Positions 9,601 through 17,819 of a DNA stretch of 64,000 nt are shown piece after piece. The notes under the pieces were generated by a model, which did not search any database, was not told the origin of the DNA, and saw nothing but the letters and a program-made list of their open reading frames with translations. This stretch comes from a bacterium (GTDB lineage Bacteria > Myxococcota_A > Bradymonadia > Bradymonadales > Bradymonadaceae), in the NCBI GenBank assembly GCA_030427705.1, contig JAUIBR010000015.1, positions 62,001 through 126,000 of the forward strand. Reading direction: 5' to 3'. Position numbers and translations under genes: made by a program. Positions within the stretch are counted from its first letter, which is position 1. Each line of letters begins with the position of its first letter.

Positions 9601-10027
9601 TGCACATCACGTTTTCAGGTTTGATATCTCGATGAATGACCTGTCGCGCATGGGCATGAGCGAGGCCAGAAAGCGTCGACAGAAGCACGTCGCGGATAGA
9701 ACTCCAATCATGGGCAACATCCCGGACGTCCAACGCCTGCACGAACTCCATCGCGTAGTACGGGTCGCCCTTGCGAAGCGCTAAAAGGGTGTTGTCTTCG
9801 GGCAACACGCCGTAGTCGTAGATGCCAACGATGTTTGGATGGTCGAACCGCGCGGTAGCTTGAACCTCCTGGCGCAGAAGGGTCTTGAACTCGTCAGTTT
9901 GAGCTTCTTCTCCCTTCAGAATCTTGACGGCCGCTAGCTCGCCAGTGGTGTTGTGCGTGGCCTTCCAGACCACGCCCATACCACCTTCGGCAATCGGCTC
10001 GACGAGGGTAAAACTGCCGAGGTTCAT
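6605..10027 (-). CDS. Ser/Thr protein kinase fused to AAA ATPase and TPR repeats
   Basis: 1140 residues. Residues 1-290 are a Hanks-type kinase: Gly loop AEGGMG, catalytic Lys35, HRDIKPENV (132-140) and DFG (156-158). Residues about 360-640 form an AAA_16 or STAND-like ATPase, with FVGRRKERD, Walker A GISGTGKS (391-398) and Walker B VVLLDELQWG. The remaining 450 residues are helical and read as TPR repeats. In this architecture the TPR part usually senses partners, and ATP binding by the STAND module gates the kinase. The protein is soluble; no transmembrane segment is visible. All key kinase residues are present. The input signal and targets are unknown. Confidence 0.93.
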   Translation of the reverse strand: MNLGSFTLVEPIAEGGMGVVWKATHNTTGELAAVKILKGEEAQTDEFKTLLRQEVQATARFDHPNIVGIYDYGVLPEDNTLLALRKGDPYYAMEFVQALDVRDVAHDWSSIRDVLLSTLSGLAHAHARQVIHRDIKPENVMCTRQRSGRFRVVLTDFGIAHALERSSPTWSEGPSSENIEMIAGTPAYMAPEQAKGLFREYGPWTDLYALGVMAYELVCGRLPFQAKTTILLLTMHINKEFPALVPTMDIPLGLGKWIEKLVAKDPWDRFQSAAEARNALLELKAPAIGLEEDALSAIEMDETGRYEAFSMEALQKLDDETSSDVTSTDVPSTWSESRDEWLPTVWVPSGVGLLGLRTIPFVGRRKERDVLWKAFEDCVQSQSARAVVISGISGTGKSRLAQWLAETVREHGLAQTFEATHQPTPTDLDGLTGMMALHYRCAGMRLDDLEARVSKLLQVEGVHSEVETLTLTAVMKGAALVSEDDKGSDINLTPTQQVNVVLKAITRSTRRLPAVVLLDELQWGTNAVQLIKSAIDLQAPILFVATTQDEALDEKGLADRIRAIEAHPRTNVVQLGFFDRANTLKFVRQGLTLSGDVAQLVADRCGGSPLFASQLVCHWVETKQLVRSGGNMVLSVAAPSVPESITALWTQRLESFVAAMAQPRELAHGFLAIPAAPAVVRERLELAAALGLEFSESEWQGLCERRKLANVPGMLEQMAEAKLLVRREDSVAFPHSLLRDTIIEESKAGGRWRALNTTAATHLMTLYRSDHPGLARRVAKHFGNAESHELAVAALWAAFKKAIDTVDYAVIGELGEDLLFHMDQIPVPSSNPQYFTTQFWLGTRLVMQSAEQDAERGQKLIDAGLEAAENSDSPDDYAVMLSASGWARMQRGAIDEGLKIARQAVNLAVSREAQTQTQRGLAFLLGATNNFQEAAQYAAMALTSAERAIDVIRAHATLGHQLLHMDAFDEGRNQLIAAIDLCYQEGLIARASAALNSLGDLELKAGDYRAARDAYYKNLEIKLGLLADTSYAHAARCKYARALYFCGEFQEALKLLLEVREASIRGENLFFAHPEDGVLACAAALQNWDLFDLVFDDAFDLDHPGWIHRLMFESALRDLQAHGQTNRADDLIQAISEVFD

Positions 10028-10036
10028 GGGGTGATT

Positions 10037-10495
10037 CTACTTCAAAGGCAGGAAGATCTCAGTCTTCCAATTTGAAGGGTCTTCCTCAGCTTCAGGGTCG
10101 GTCCAGTAGTACTCCCAGATCGTATCGCCGGGTGTCAGGTCGTGCTTCTGCACGTGGGCCACGAGCGCTTGGTATGCCTTGTTGAGCTGATCATAGGGGC
10201 CGACGTGTACGGTCGTGAGGACGTCGCCGCCTGGCAGCTCGCCGATCTCGACAGAGTCAGAGCCGCTAATTTTGCCGCGCAACGGTACACCGGCTTGCAG
10301 CTCGATGGTCTCACCCATCGACAGATAGTGGGTGAACGGAGGGCCAGCGAGCTCGCCATCTTTCGACTTCACATGCTGCATTGCTTTGGGAAGCACTTCC
10401 CCCAAGATTTTTGGAATCTCGGTCGCTGGGCCTGACCCTGTTCCGTAGGCTACGACTTGGGGGGCGATGGTTTTCCGCTCGATTTTGTACATCAT
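10037..10495 (-). CDS. GyrI-like effector-binding domain protein
   Basis: 152 residues from the ATG preceded by GGAG; an upstream extension of 20 codons is improbable. The fold signals are those of the AraC-effector-binding/GyrI-like (SOUL-like) family: N-terminal strand KIERKTIAPQVVAYG, a central acidic-ligand strand, LPGGDVLTTVHVGPYDQLNKAY and the C-terminal DPEAEEDPSNWKTEIFLPLK. Such stand-alone domains bind small, often hydrophobic ligands. No DNA-binding part is present. It sits immediately upstream of the large kinase gene on the same strand (9 bp), so it may be co-transcribed with it. Confidence 0.85.
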   Translation of the reverse strand: MMYKIERKTIAPQVVAYGTGSGPATEIPKILGEVLPKAMQHVKSKDGELAGPPFTHYLSMGETIELQAGVPLRGKISGSDSVEIGELPGGDVLTTVHVGPYDQLNKAYQALVAHVQKHDLTPGDTIWEYYWTDPEAEEDPSNWKTEIFLPLK

Positions 10496-10645
10496 GATTT
10501 CTCCGGATATTGGCGTCGGCGAAACTATCAAACACGCTGACTCAAGCAAGGACAATCCAGACTTTGCGGAGATCGCACTGGTCGTATTTCTCGAATCGAG
10601 CGAGTATTTGTCCGCATCCCACCGTCACTTAAAACGGATGGACCG

Positions 10646-11560
10646 ATGGTCGACAAATCAGAAAAAGTTACGCTCGAAAAGGTTCTGGACCGGCTCGTCG
10701 AGAGCTATGAGGGACCAGAAGAGATCAACAGCTTGGAGACGTACGCCTTACCAAATAGACGTGCGGTTATCTCGGCTTTTCAGCATCTCCAGCACCTGTT
10801 GTTCTTGGGGTATTTCAGCACCCGACCACTGCAAAAGACCACGTTGCGGATGGCACTGGCCGAGCATTTGTTGCCGGCTCAAGAAATTCTGTGTGAGCAG
10901 ATTCAACGTGCTGCAGCTTGGCAGGACCGCGACAAGCCCAAGACTGAACGCAAACCCACGGGTTGGTGCCAGGACTCGGTTCTGGAATTGCTCAACGAAC
11001 TGCCTGAGATTCGACGCAAGCTTCACGGCGATATCGCGGCGGCGTACATGAACGACCCAGCGGCCGAGAGTGTCGAAGAGGTTGTGTTTTCGTATCCAGG
11101 ATTGGTCGCCATTACGGCGTATCGGATCGCACATGTCTTGTATGAACAGGGTGTGCCGATGATTCCCCGGATCATATCGGAGTTCGCGCACACTAGGACA
11201 GGCGTGGACATCCATCCCGGCGCTCGAATCGGAGAGCGGTTCTTCATCGACCACGGCACAGGTGTCGTCATCGGAGCAACGTCCGATATTGGGGACGACG
11301 TGAAGATTTATCAGGGCGTCACTCTTGGAGCGTTGTCGGTCCGTGGTGACGTGCCGCGGGGGCGAGAAAACGCCCAGAAGCGGCACCCAACGTTGGAAGA
11401 CAGCGTTACCGTATACGCCGGCAGCACCATCTTGGGCGGCGAAACGGTCATTGGCGCTGGGTCGATGATCGGCGGCAATGTTTGGCTTATCAAGAGCGTC
11501 CCGCCGGGCTCTCGAATCTATCACCGGCCGAGTGGATCGGCGGAGGAAGGAACGCAATGA
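10646..11560 (+). CDS. cysE: Serine O-acetyltransferase (CysE/EpsC type)
   Basis: 304 residues. Transfers acetyl from acetyl-CoA to L-serine, the first step of cysteine synthesis. The N-terminal helical domain is followed by a left-handed beta-helix of hexapeptide repeats with the family motifs DIHPGARIG, FIDHGTGVVIG (catalytic His), KIYQGVTLGA, KRHPTLED and VTVYAGSTILGG. It overlaps the cysteine synthase gene by ATGA, so the two are translationally coupled and likely form the cysteine synthase complex. The N-terminal 150 residues diverge from E. coli CysE and fit the longer EpsC/SatA type. Confidence 0.94.
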   Translation: MVDKSEKVTLEKVLDRLVESYEGPEEINSLETYALPNRRAVISAFQHLQHLLFLGYFSTRPLQKTTLRMALAEHLLPAQEILCEQIQRAAAWQDRDKPKTERKPTGWCQDSVLELLNELPEIRRKLHGDIAAAYMNDPAAESVEEVVFSYPGLVAITAYRIAHVLYEQGVPMIPRIISEFAHTRTGVDIHPGARIGERFFIDHGTGVVIGATSDIGDDVKIYQGVTLGALSVRGDVPRGRENAQKRHPTLEDSVTVYAGSTILGGETVIGAGSMIGGNVWLIKSVPPGSRIYHRPSGSAEEGTQ

Positions 11561-12582
11561 CCATTCGCAAAGACATCGTAGACGCAATTGGCAACACGCC
11601 CTTGATTCGGCTCGACGGTCCTTCCAATGCGACTGGCTGCGAAATTCTGGGTAAGGCGGAGTGGTTGAATCCGGGGATGTCGGTCAAAGACCGAGCCGCG
11701 AAGTACATGGTCTTGGACGCTGAAGAACGAGGTGTTCTCAAGCCGGGTGGAACCATCGTCGAAGGCACAGCAGGTAACACCGGAATTGGCCTCGCGATGG
11801 TCGGTCAGGCGCGAGGTTATAGGGTCGTCATCGTCATTCCTGAGACGCAGACCCAGGAAAAGAAAGACATGCTGCGCCTGTTTGGTGCCGAGCTAGTCGA
11901 AGTGCCAGCGGTACCGTTTGCCAACCCCAACAACTATGTGCACGTTGCCACGCGGTTGGCCGAAGAGTTGGGCGCGTTCTACGCAAATCAGTGGGACAAT
12001 CTCGCCAACCGCAATGCCCATATTGTGGGAACTGGCCCCGAGATTTGGGAGCAGACCGGTGGTCGAATCGATGGGTTTGTATCCGCCATTGGGACCGGCG
12101 GGACACTGTCCGGTACGGGCATTGCGTTAAAGGACAAGTCACAGAGCATCACGGTCGGTCTCGCGGACCCATATGGCGCGAAAATGCACGCCTACTTCAC
12201 ACGTGGTGAGCTGGAGGTGGACGTCGAAGGTGGCAGCGTCACTCAAGGTATCGGGCAGGGGCGCGTCACCGGAAACGTGGACGGGGCCATTGTCGACGTG
12301 TCGTGGCGAATCCCAGATAGCGAGGCCATCGAAGTGCTTGATGCCCTTGCCACGGATGACGGCATATTGCTTGGTGGATCGGCGGGCGTGAACATCGCTG
12401 GAGCCATTCGAATGGCAAAGGACATGGGGCCAGGGCATACCATCGTCACGATTTTGTGCGACCACGGCAGCCGATATCAGAGCCAGCTCTGGGACGCCGA
12501 ATTCCGACGTTCCAAGGGCTTCCCAGTTCCTGAATGGTTGGTGCGCGTGAGCGATATCAAACCGCCCTTCGTGGATGCTTAA
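11557..12582 (+). CDS. cysK: Cysteine synthase family PLP enzyme
   Basis: 341 residues from the ATG that overlaps the cysE stop (ATGA). It makes cysteine from O-acetylserine and sulfide using PLP; the Schiff-base Lys is Lys44 in NPGMSVKDRAAKYM. Other marks are GTAGNTGIGLAM (substrate loop), the phosphate-binding GTGGTLSGTG loop and GGSAGVN. At about 340 residues, with PVPEWL at the end, it resembles the longer CysK group that includes fungal-type and Cds1-like desulfhydrases, so the reverse (desulfhydrase) activity cannot be excluded. Coupling to cysE strongly favours synthesis. Confidence 0.92.
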   Translation: MTIRKDIVDAIGNTPLIRLDGPSNATGCEILGKAEWLNPGMSVKDRAAKYMVLDAEERGVLKPGGTIVEGTAGNTGIGLAMVGQARGYRVVIVIPETQTQEKKDMLRLFGAELVEVPAVPFANPNNYVHVATRLAEELGAFYANQWDNLANRNAHIVGTGPEIWEQTGGRIDGFVSAIGTGGTLSGTGIALKDKSQSITVGLADPYGAKMHAYFTRGELEVDVEGGSVTQGIGQGRVTGNVDGAIVDVSWRIPDSEAIEVLDALATDDGILLGGSAGVNIAGAIRMAKDMGPGHTIVTILCDHGSRYQSQLWDAEFRRSKGFPVPEWLVRVSDIKPPFVDA

Positions 12583-13421
12583 CGGACGACGTAGATGCCG
12601 TTCTGACCGTTCGACCAGTACACGTACGTGCCGGATTCATGCACATCCAGTGCGGTCTTTGCGAATCCGTCGTCATTGATGACGTCGCCGCCTCCGCCAG
12701 AAGACTCGTAGAATTTGTCGTTGGCGAGGTAGATGTATGTCGAGTTGCTTTTCCAATCGCCATTGGCGAGGTAGTCGGCGCCTGATGGACCGTCGTCAGT
12801 CTTGGTCCAAGTATCGGTCGATGCAAACGCATACGACGACGTCTCGCCAATTCCCGCACCTGATGAAACATAGATGATTTGAGAGCCGTCTGGGCTAAAC
12901 CGAGCACGGTCGCCTTCGATATCGGTCTGTACGATATCGGCCGATTCTACAGGTCCGTTCGACACGTCCGCGTAGCGGACGCTCGGTGAGCCGTTTGTGC
13001 TCCAAATTAGTGTGGAATCATCCGGTGAGAGGTCGATATCCATCGCGGCGAATGAATCCACGTACTTCTCGGGCGTGCCTCCGGCTGTATCCACCCGGAA
13101 AATGCCGGAGTCCTGCAGGGCGTCTTCGCCATCCCAGCGGAAGTAGATTGCGGAGCCGTCGGACGACCACGCCATGGTCGAGAAGAAATCCAGGCCGGAA
13201 TCGACGAGCACGTCTCGGTCGCCACCGTCCAGATTCATCGTTACCAACTGGAACGTGTCGCCATCTTTGCTCGCCGCCACAGCGACCTTCTTCCCGTCTG
13301 GAGAGAGTCGTGGATTCTTGACCATCTGATAGCCATCGATGGACACCAAATCTGGGCTGCCCTCGTCATCTCCGCACGCCACTAAACCGAGGCTCAAAAT
13401 CGCAATAACTAAGTATTTCAT
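12579..13421 (-). CDS. TolB-like beta-propeller lipoprotein
   Basis: 280 residues from the Met that begins the signal peptide MKYLVIAILSLGLVAC (lipobox LVAC). The rest is built from repeated blades with the PD40/WD40-like pattern SPDGKKVAVAAS, SSDGSAIYFRWDG, SPDDSTLIWSTNG and SPDGSQIIYVSSG, typical of TolB or DPP-IV type propellers. It lacks the N-terminal TolB domain, so it is not TolB itself; it may scaffold protein contacts on the periplasmic face of a membrane. The TAA stop lies in a TTAA shared with the convergent cysK stop. Confidence 0.87.
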   Translation of the reverse strand: MKYLVIAILSLGLVACGDDEGSPDLVSIDGYQMVKNPRLSPDGKKVAVAASKDGDTFQLVTMNLDGGDRDVLVDSGLDFFSTMAWSSDGSAIYFRWDGEDALQDSGIFRVDTAGGTPEKYVDSFAAMDIDLSPDDSTLIWSTNGSPSVRYADVSNGPVESADIVQTDIEGDRARFSPDGSQIIYVSSGAGIGETSSYAFASTDTWTKTDDGPSGADYLANGDWKSNSTYIYLANDKFYESSGGGGDVINDDGFAKTALDVHESGTYVYWSNGQNGIYVVR

Positions 13422-13464
13422 GTGCTTACAAGTTCCTGTGAGGTAAAAATCCAAAATCCAAGTG

Positions 13465-13479
13465 CCCCGTTAGACGGGG
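13465..13479 (-). terminator. Intrinsic terminator downstream of acs
   Basis: Hairpin CCCCGT/ACGGGG with a 3-nt loop, followed on the minus strand by a T-rich stretch (TTGGATTTTGGATTTTT). It lies 16 bp past the acs stop. Confidence 0.65.
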
Positions 13480-13494
13480 TTGGAGCTCGGAAAT

Positions 13495-15453
13495 TCACAG
13501 CTTTTTGGCACCGGCGACGATGGCGTCTACGACGCTTGGGTCGGCGAGTGTGGAAACGTCGCCGAGCTTTTCCGGTTCGCCTTCGGCAACTTTGCGCAGG
13601 ATTCGTCGCATGACCTTTCCGGAGCGAGTTTTTGGAAGGCCTGGGACGATCTGGAACAGGTCGACAACGGCGTGCGCGCCGATGGCAGTTCGGCAGACCT
13701 GCTTGAGTTCAGCTTCGATGGAGTCGGATGCGTCCACGCCTGGTTGAAGGACGATGTACGCGTAAACGCCTTGCCCCTTGATGTCGTGTGGGAAGCCAAC
13801 CACGGCGGCCTCGGCGACGGCTTCGGCGCTTACCAGCGCCGACTCAAATTCCGCCGTGCCCATTCGGTGCCCACTCACATTCAATACGTCGTCAACACGT
13901 CCTGTAATCCAATGATAACCCTGCGCATCACGGCGGCAGCCGTCGCCCGTGAAGTAATATGGTTTATAGGTCGTGAAATATGTCCCGACGTACCGGTCAT
14001 GGTCGCCCCATACGGTGCGAGCCATGCCCGGCCAGGGGAATTCCACGCACAACTTTCCTTCGCCCGGACCGCGGATGCGACGCGCCTCGTCGTCCAATAA
14101 GATGGGCTCGATTCCCACCATCGGGAACGTCGCGCTGCCGGCTCGCGTCGGCGTGGCACACGCAATCGGCGTAATCATGATTCCGCCGGTTTCCGTCTGC
14201 CACCAGGTGTCCACGATATTACACCGGCCTTCGCCGACCACGTCGTAGTACCACTCCCACGCTGCAGGATTGATGGGTTCGCCCACCGTGCCCAAAACAC
14301 GCAAAGAGGAACGGTCGTATTTCGTGACGAAGTCATCGCCCTTCGCAGCCAACGCGCGGATCGCCGTGGGGGCGGTGTAAAAGACGGTGACCTTGTGTCG
14401 TTGCACGACGTCCCAATACCGCCCGGCATCGGGGTAGAGCGGAGTCGACTCGAACATCAACGTCGTCGCACCGTTGGCCAGCGGACCGTAGACAATATAG
14501 CTATGGCCGGTGATCCAGCCGACGTCAGCAACGCATGCATAGACGTCGTCATCACGCAGGTCGAAAACTTCCTGATGGGTGAACGACGCCCAGGTGAGGT
14601 AGCCGCCGCATGTGTGAACCAAACCCTTGGGTTTCCCGGTCGAGCCCGACGTGTACAGGATGAACAGTGGGTCCTCGGCTGCACATTCAACCGCTGGACA
14701 ATCTGCTGAGGCACTGTTTACCGCATCATGCCACCAAACATCGCGTTCATGGTCCCAAGGGACCTCCGTATTCGTCCGCTTGTAGACCAACACCTTTTTT
14801 ACGGAAGGCGTCGCCGCCGTCGCTTGAACGGTTACCTCCTTCAACGGAATGTCGCGTCCGCCACGTCGGCCAATATCCTGAGTGATGACGATTTCCGCAC
14901 CACAATCCAAGATTCGGTCACGCAACGCCTCTGCCGAGAACCCGCCAAACACGACGGAATGCACAGCACCAAGCCGAGCACACGCCAACATCGCGATCGC
15001 CGCCTCCGGCACCATCCCCATATAAATAATGGCGCGCTCGCCCTTTTTTAGGCCTAACTCGCGCAGCGCATTAGCGGTCTTGCAGACTTCTTCATGGAGT
15101 TCACGATAAGTGAGCGTTCGACCATCACCGGGCTCGTCGCCTTCCCAAATGATGGCGACCTTGTCGGGATGGGCATCAACATGTCTGTCGATGCAGGACT
15201 CCGTGATATTCAGCGTGCCGTCGCCGAACCAAGAGATTTGGTTCTTCGCGATATCGTGGAACGACCCATCCAATCCGATCGTCGGTTCCTTGCGCCACGC
15301 GATGCGGTCCTTGGTGACTCCCAACCAAAACGCGTCGGGGTCATTTTTGACGTCTTGAGAGACCTCTCGGTACGCATCCATCGATGGGAAAAGATTGGGC
15401 GAGCCCTCCGCCACGCGCGAGGGAACAGCATAGGTCCGAGTTTCGTCGGTCAT
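13495..15453 (-). CDS. acs: Acetyl-CoA synthetase (AMP-forming)
   Basis: 652 residues, the usual length for Acs, starting at the ATG with GGAG seven bases upstream. It activates acetate to acetyl-AMP and then acetyl-CoA. Motifs: ILYTSGSTGKPKGLVH (adenylate P-loop), the DTWWQTETG motif, the YFTGDGCRRDAQGYHWITGR hinge region, and PKTRSGKVMRRILRK, whose Lys is the classical acetylation-controlled site. No acetyltransferase or deacetylase gene is adjacent, and no other acetate-assimilation gene lies next to it in this window. Confidence 0.96.
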   Translation of the reverse strand: MTDETRTYAVPSRVAEGSPNLFPSMDAYREVSQDVKNDPDAFWLGVTKDRIAWRKEPTIGLDGSFHDIAKNQISWFGDGTLNITESCIDRHVDAHPDKVAIIWEGDEPGDGRTLTYRELHEEVCKTANALRELGLKKGERAIIYMGMVPEAAIAMLACARLGAVHSVVFGGFSAEALRDRILDCGAEIVITQDIGRRGGRDIPLKEVTVQATAATPSVKKVLVYKRTNTEVPWDHERDVWWHDAVNSASADCPAVECAAEDPLFILYTSGSTGKPKGLVHTCGGYLTWASFTHQEVFDLRDDDVYACVADVGWITGHSYIVYGPLANGATTLMFESTPLYPDAGRYWDVVQRHKVTVFYTAPTAIRALAAKGDDFVTKYDRSSLRVLGTVGEPINPAAWEWYYDVVGEGRCNIVDTWWQTETGGIMITPIACATPTRAGSATFPMVGIEPILLDDEARRIRGPGEGKLCVEFPWPGMARTVWGDHDRYVGTYFTTYKPYYFTGDGCRRDAQGYHWITGRVDDVLNVSGHRMGTAEFESALVSAEAVAEAAVVGFPHDIKGQGVYAYIVLQPGVDASDSIEAELKQVCRTAIGAHAVVDLFQIVPGLPKTRSGKVMRRILRKVAEGEPEKLGDVSTLADPSVVDAIVAGAKKL

Positions 15454-15524
15454 TTTGTCTCCAAAGGTTTTGAACGCAGGGATTGTTGGATCCCACTGGC
15501 CGGATGACAAGAGCGATTCCGGGT

Positions 15525-16142
15525 TTATGGACGAATCGACCCAACTTGCAGCAGGTTGTAGCTGTTTTCCCCGTGATTGTGCAGATGGAAGAACACGGGT
15601 TCTCCTGCCTGAATCGGAGCCGCCAACGAGACCTCTTCTTCGATCAGCCCCGCGTCCGAAGGAATGGCAATCCGGCGCTCCCAAACAACACCGTCTGCGG
15701 TTGCAATCGCGACATGTGAATCACCTTCGCCCGTCAACCCAAAGTGCCAAAATCTGACATAGATAGAATCGCCACTGTCCACCAAAGCCGGCTGTTGCAC
15801 CGTGAGGTAGTTGCAGAAGTCGGTCTCCACAGCGAGGGTCAAATCGTCCAGAAGCTGCTCCGTCCCAAACCCGACATCGGGTGGGCAGTCCACGGTTTCT
15901 GGTCGGTCGTCGAACGGGTCAACTTCGGCATCTGAAACCTGCCACAACGTGTTGTCCGTCAGATTGGTCAAATTCAGCATGTCGACTTCCGCGTCAGCTC
16001 CAGAGTCAGCTGCGTCCAACCCAAAATCTGAGTTCATGTCCGACAAGTCTGGACTGGGCGAATCATCTGATGAACAGCCAGCGAATGTCAAAATCCCCAC
16101 TATGCCAAATATGATCCACTTTGATTTCAATTTTGGTATCAT
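15525..16142 (-). CDS. Lipoprotein with acidic linker, unknown
   Basis: 205 residues. Lipobox FAGC (Cys23), then an Asp/Ser-rich stretch, then a beta-rich domain of about 140 residues with a Cys pair and a closing strand IQAGEPVFFHLHNHGENSYNLLQVG. The His/Asn-rich end resembles jelly-roll accessory domains, but I cannot name a family. It lies upstream of acs on the same strand with a 71-bp gap. Probably membrane anchored and periplasmic or surface facing. Confidence 0.78.
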   Translation of the reverse strand: MIPKLKSKWIIFGIVGILTFAGCSSDDSPSPDLSDMNSDFGLDAADSGADAEVDMLNLTNLTDNTLWQVSDAEVDPFDDRPETVDCPPDVGFGTEQLLDDLTLAVETDFCNYLTVQQPALVDSGDSIYVRFWHFGLTGEGDSHVAIATADGVVWERRIAIPSDAGLIEEEVSLAAPIQAGEPVFFHLHNHGENSYNLLQVGSIRP

Positions 16143-16179
16143 ACCAACTGATTAAGGTGTCACTTACAAAACAAACACT

Positions 16180-17739
16180 ATGAAGAACCGATTATTCTTA
16201 GCGCTGGTTGTGTGTTTCGTGGTCGCTTGCGGCTCGGAGGATTCTAACAGCAATAACGCCAGTAAGGCGAACAACGTCAACAACGCGAACAACGCGAACA
16301 ACGCGAACAACGCCAATAATGACGTTGGCGACCGACTGGGCACGATCGTGCACGACTTCGGCGAGTATGAGCTCGAGGGAGCGCAAGAAACGTCGCCCTG
16401 CGTTCAATGGACGTTGAACAACGACCAACCGCTCTATGTGAATAAGGTCACGTTGGCTAACGACGGTTGGTACCACCACTCAAACTGGTTGATTGTCCCA
16501 GAAGACAAGTTTCCAGGACCTGACGGGTTCTTCCGGTGCCGCGACCGCAACTATGAAGAACTAACGGCTGCGATTTCCGGAACCGTTCTCTTCGCGCAAT
16601 CTACACAATCCCGCGAGGAAGTGCAGGACTTGCCAGACGGCGTGGTGGTGAAGATTCCGCCGCGTCACAAGGTTATTGCTGGCGTTCACCTGCTCAATCT
16701 TTCGCCTCGACCGCAGACGACTGGATTGCGGATGCAATTGGACGTCGTTCATCCACTCGACGTGGAAATCGTGGCGACGCCGTTTCGTTTGAGCTTCTAC
16801 GATCTAGATTTGCCACCAAACCAAGAGTCTCATTTCACCGCAGAGTGCCTGTTTGGGAACAATTTCCGCTCGAAGATCGACGAGTTTGATTTCGACCTCT
16901 ACTGGCTGCTGCCGCACTACCATGGGCTAGGAAATCTGGCGCGCGTCGAAATCGCGGGCGGCCCGCGTGATGGCGAGGTTCTTTATGAGTTGAGCGGCTT
17001 CAACGCCGAGGCCAACGGAAAAGTCTTCGACGAACCGGTGAGCTTGAATGATGCCGACGGCCTGCGGTTCACGTGCGGCTTCAACAACCCCCGAGATGTC
17101 AATGTGGGCTGGGGAATCGGAGACCAGGAAATGTGCGTCCTGCTTGGTTTTGCACGCGCGGACTTGATGTTTGATGCTTCCGTTCTAGATCGCGAAGACT
17201 TGGGCGAGGAAAACGGCATCGACATGAATGGCGGAAACTGCGGCGTGTTGCCATTAGCGAAGACCGCAGCGCAAGCCGCGCCAACGGACGAAGAAAAGTC
17301 AGCCCCACTCTACCTCCCAGATTCTGATGAAACGCCGGACGAGGTCGTGGTCGCACCAGAGTGCGAAGACGTCACAGGGTCGGAATTGGCGATGTTCCCG
17401 GCAACCTTGGACAACGTCCACTCAGACGTCTTTGAGCCAGGATGTTCATACTCATCATGCCACGACGCCGAGAACCCCGCCTTTGGGCTCGATCTGCAGA
17501 CACGCGAAGGGCTTCACCAGCGATTGTTGGAGTATGAGGTTCGACACGGTACAGACCTGCCACTGGTCGATCCTGGTAATGCCGAAGGCAGCTGGATCTA
17601 CCAGATTATGGCCAGCTGCGAGCCGCGGGCTGGCGACACCGCCGTCGCCTATATGCCTCGCAATGCGCCGACGCTAGCCGACCCCAAGTTGGTCGCCATG
17701 GTGCGCGATTGGATTCAATCCGGGGCGCTGGACGAGTAA
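16180..17739 (+). CDS. Asn-linker lipoprotein: PHM-like copper monooxygenase domain plus haem-like tail
   Basis: 519 residues. Lipobox VAC (Cys17) and an Asn-Asn-Ala linker (residues about 30-47). Residues about 60-335 carry every copper ligand of the type II ascorbate-dependent monooxygenase family (PHM, dopamine beta-hydroxylase): His99-His100 in WYHHSNW and His170 in IAGVHLLN for CuH; His246 and His248 in PHYHGLG and Met318 in GDQEMC for CuM. The last 110 residues look like a c-type cytochrome domain with an unusual CSYSSCH (Cys422, Cys427, His428, CX4CH) and Met492 as possible axial ligand. Probably an extracytoplasmic oxidoreductase; substrate unknown. Confidence 0.82.
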   Translation: MKNRLFLALVVCFVVACGSEDSNSNNASKANNVNNANNANNANNANNDVGDRLGTIVHDFGEYELEGAQETSPCVQWTLNNDQPLYVNKVTLANDGWYHHSNWLIVPEDKFPGPDGFFRCRDRNYEELTAAISGTVLFAQSTQSREEVQDLPDGVVVKIPPRHKVIAGVHLLNLSPRPQTTGLRMQLDVVHPLDVEIVATPFRLSFYDLDLPPNQESHFTAECLFGNNFRSKIDEFDFDLYWLLPHYHGLGNLARVEIAGGPRDGEVLYELSGFNAEANGKVFDEPVSLNDADGLRFTCGFNNPRDVNVGWGIGDQEMCVLLGFARADLMFDASVLDREDLGEENGIDMNGGNCGVLPLAKTAAQAAPTDEEKSAPLYLPDSDETPDEVVVAPECEDVTGSELAMFPATLDNVHSDVFEPGCSYSSCHDAENPAFGLDLQTREGLHQRLLEYEVRHGTDLPLVDPGNAEGSWIYQIMASCEPRAGDTAVAYMPRNAPTLADPKLVAMVRDWIQSGALDE

Positions 17740-17819
17740 TAGCGCCCACTTGCATTGAAACTTGACCCATCGCGCTTCATGCGTTGTCATTCTTGGCACC
17801 CTACTCAAAGGAGAATTGA

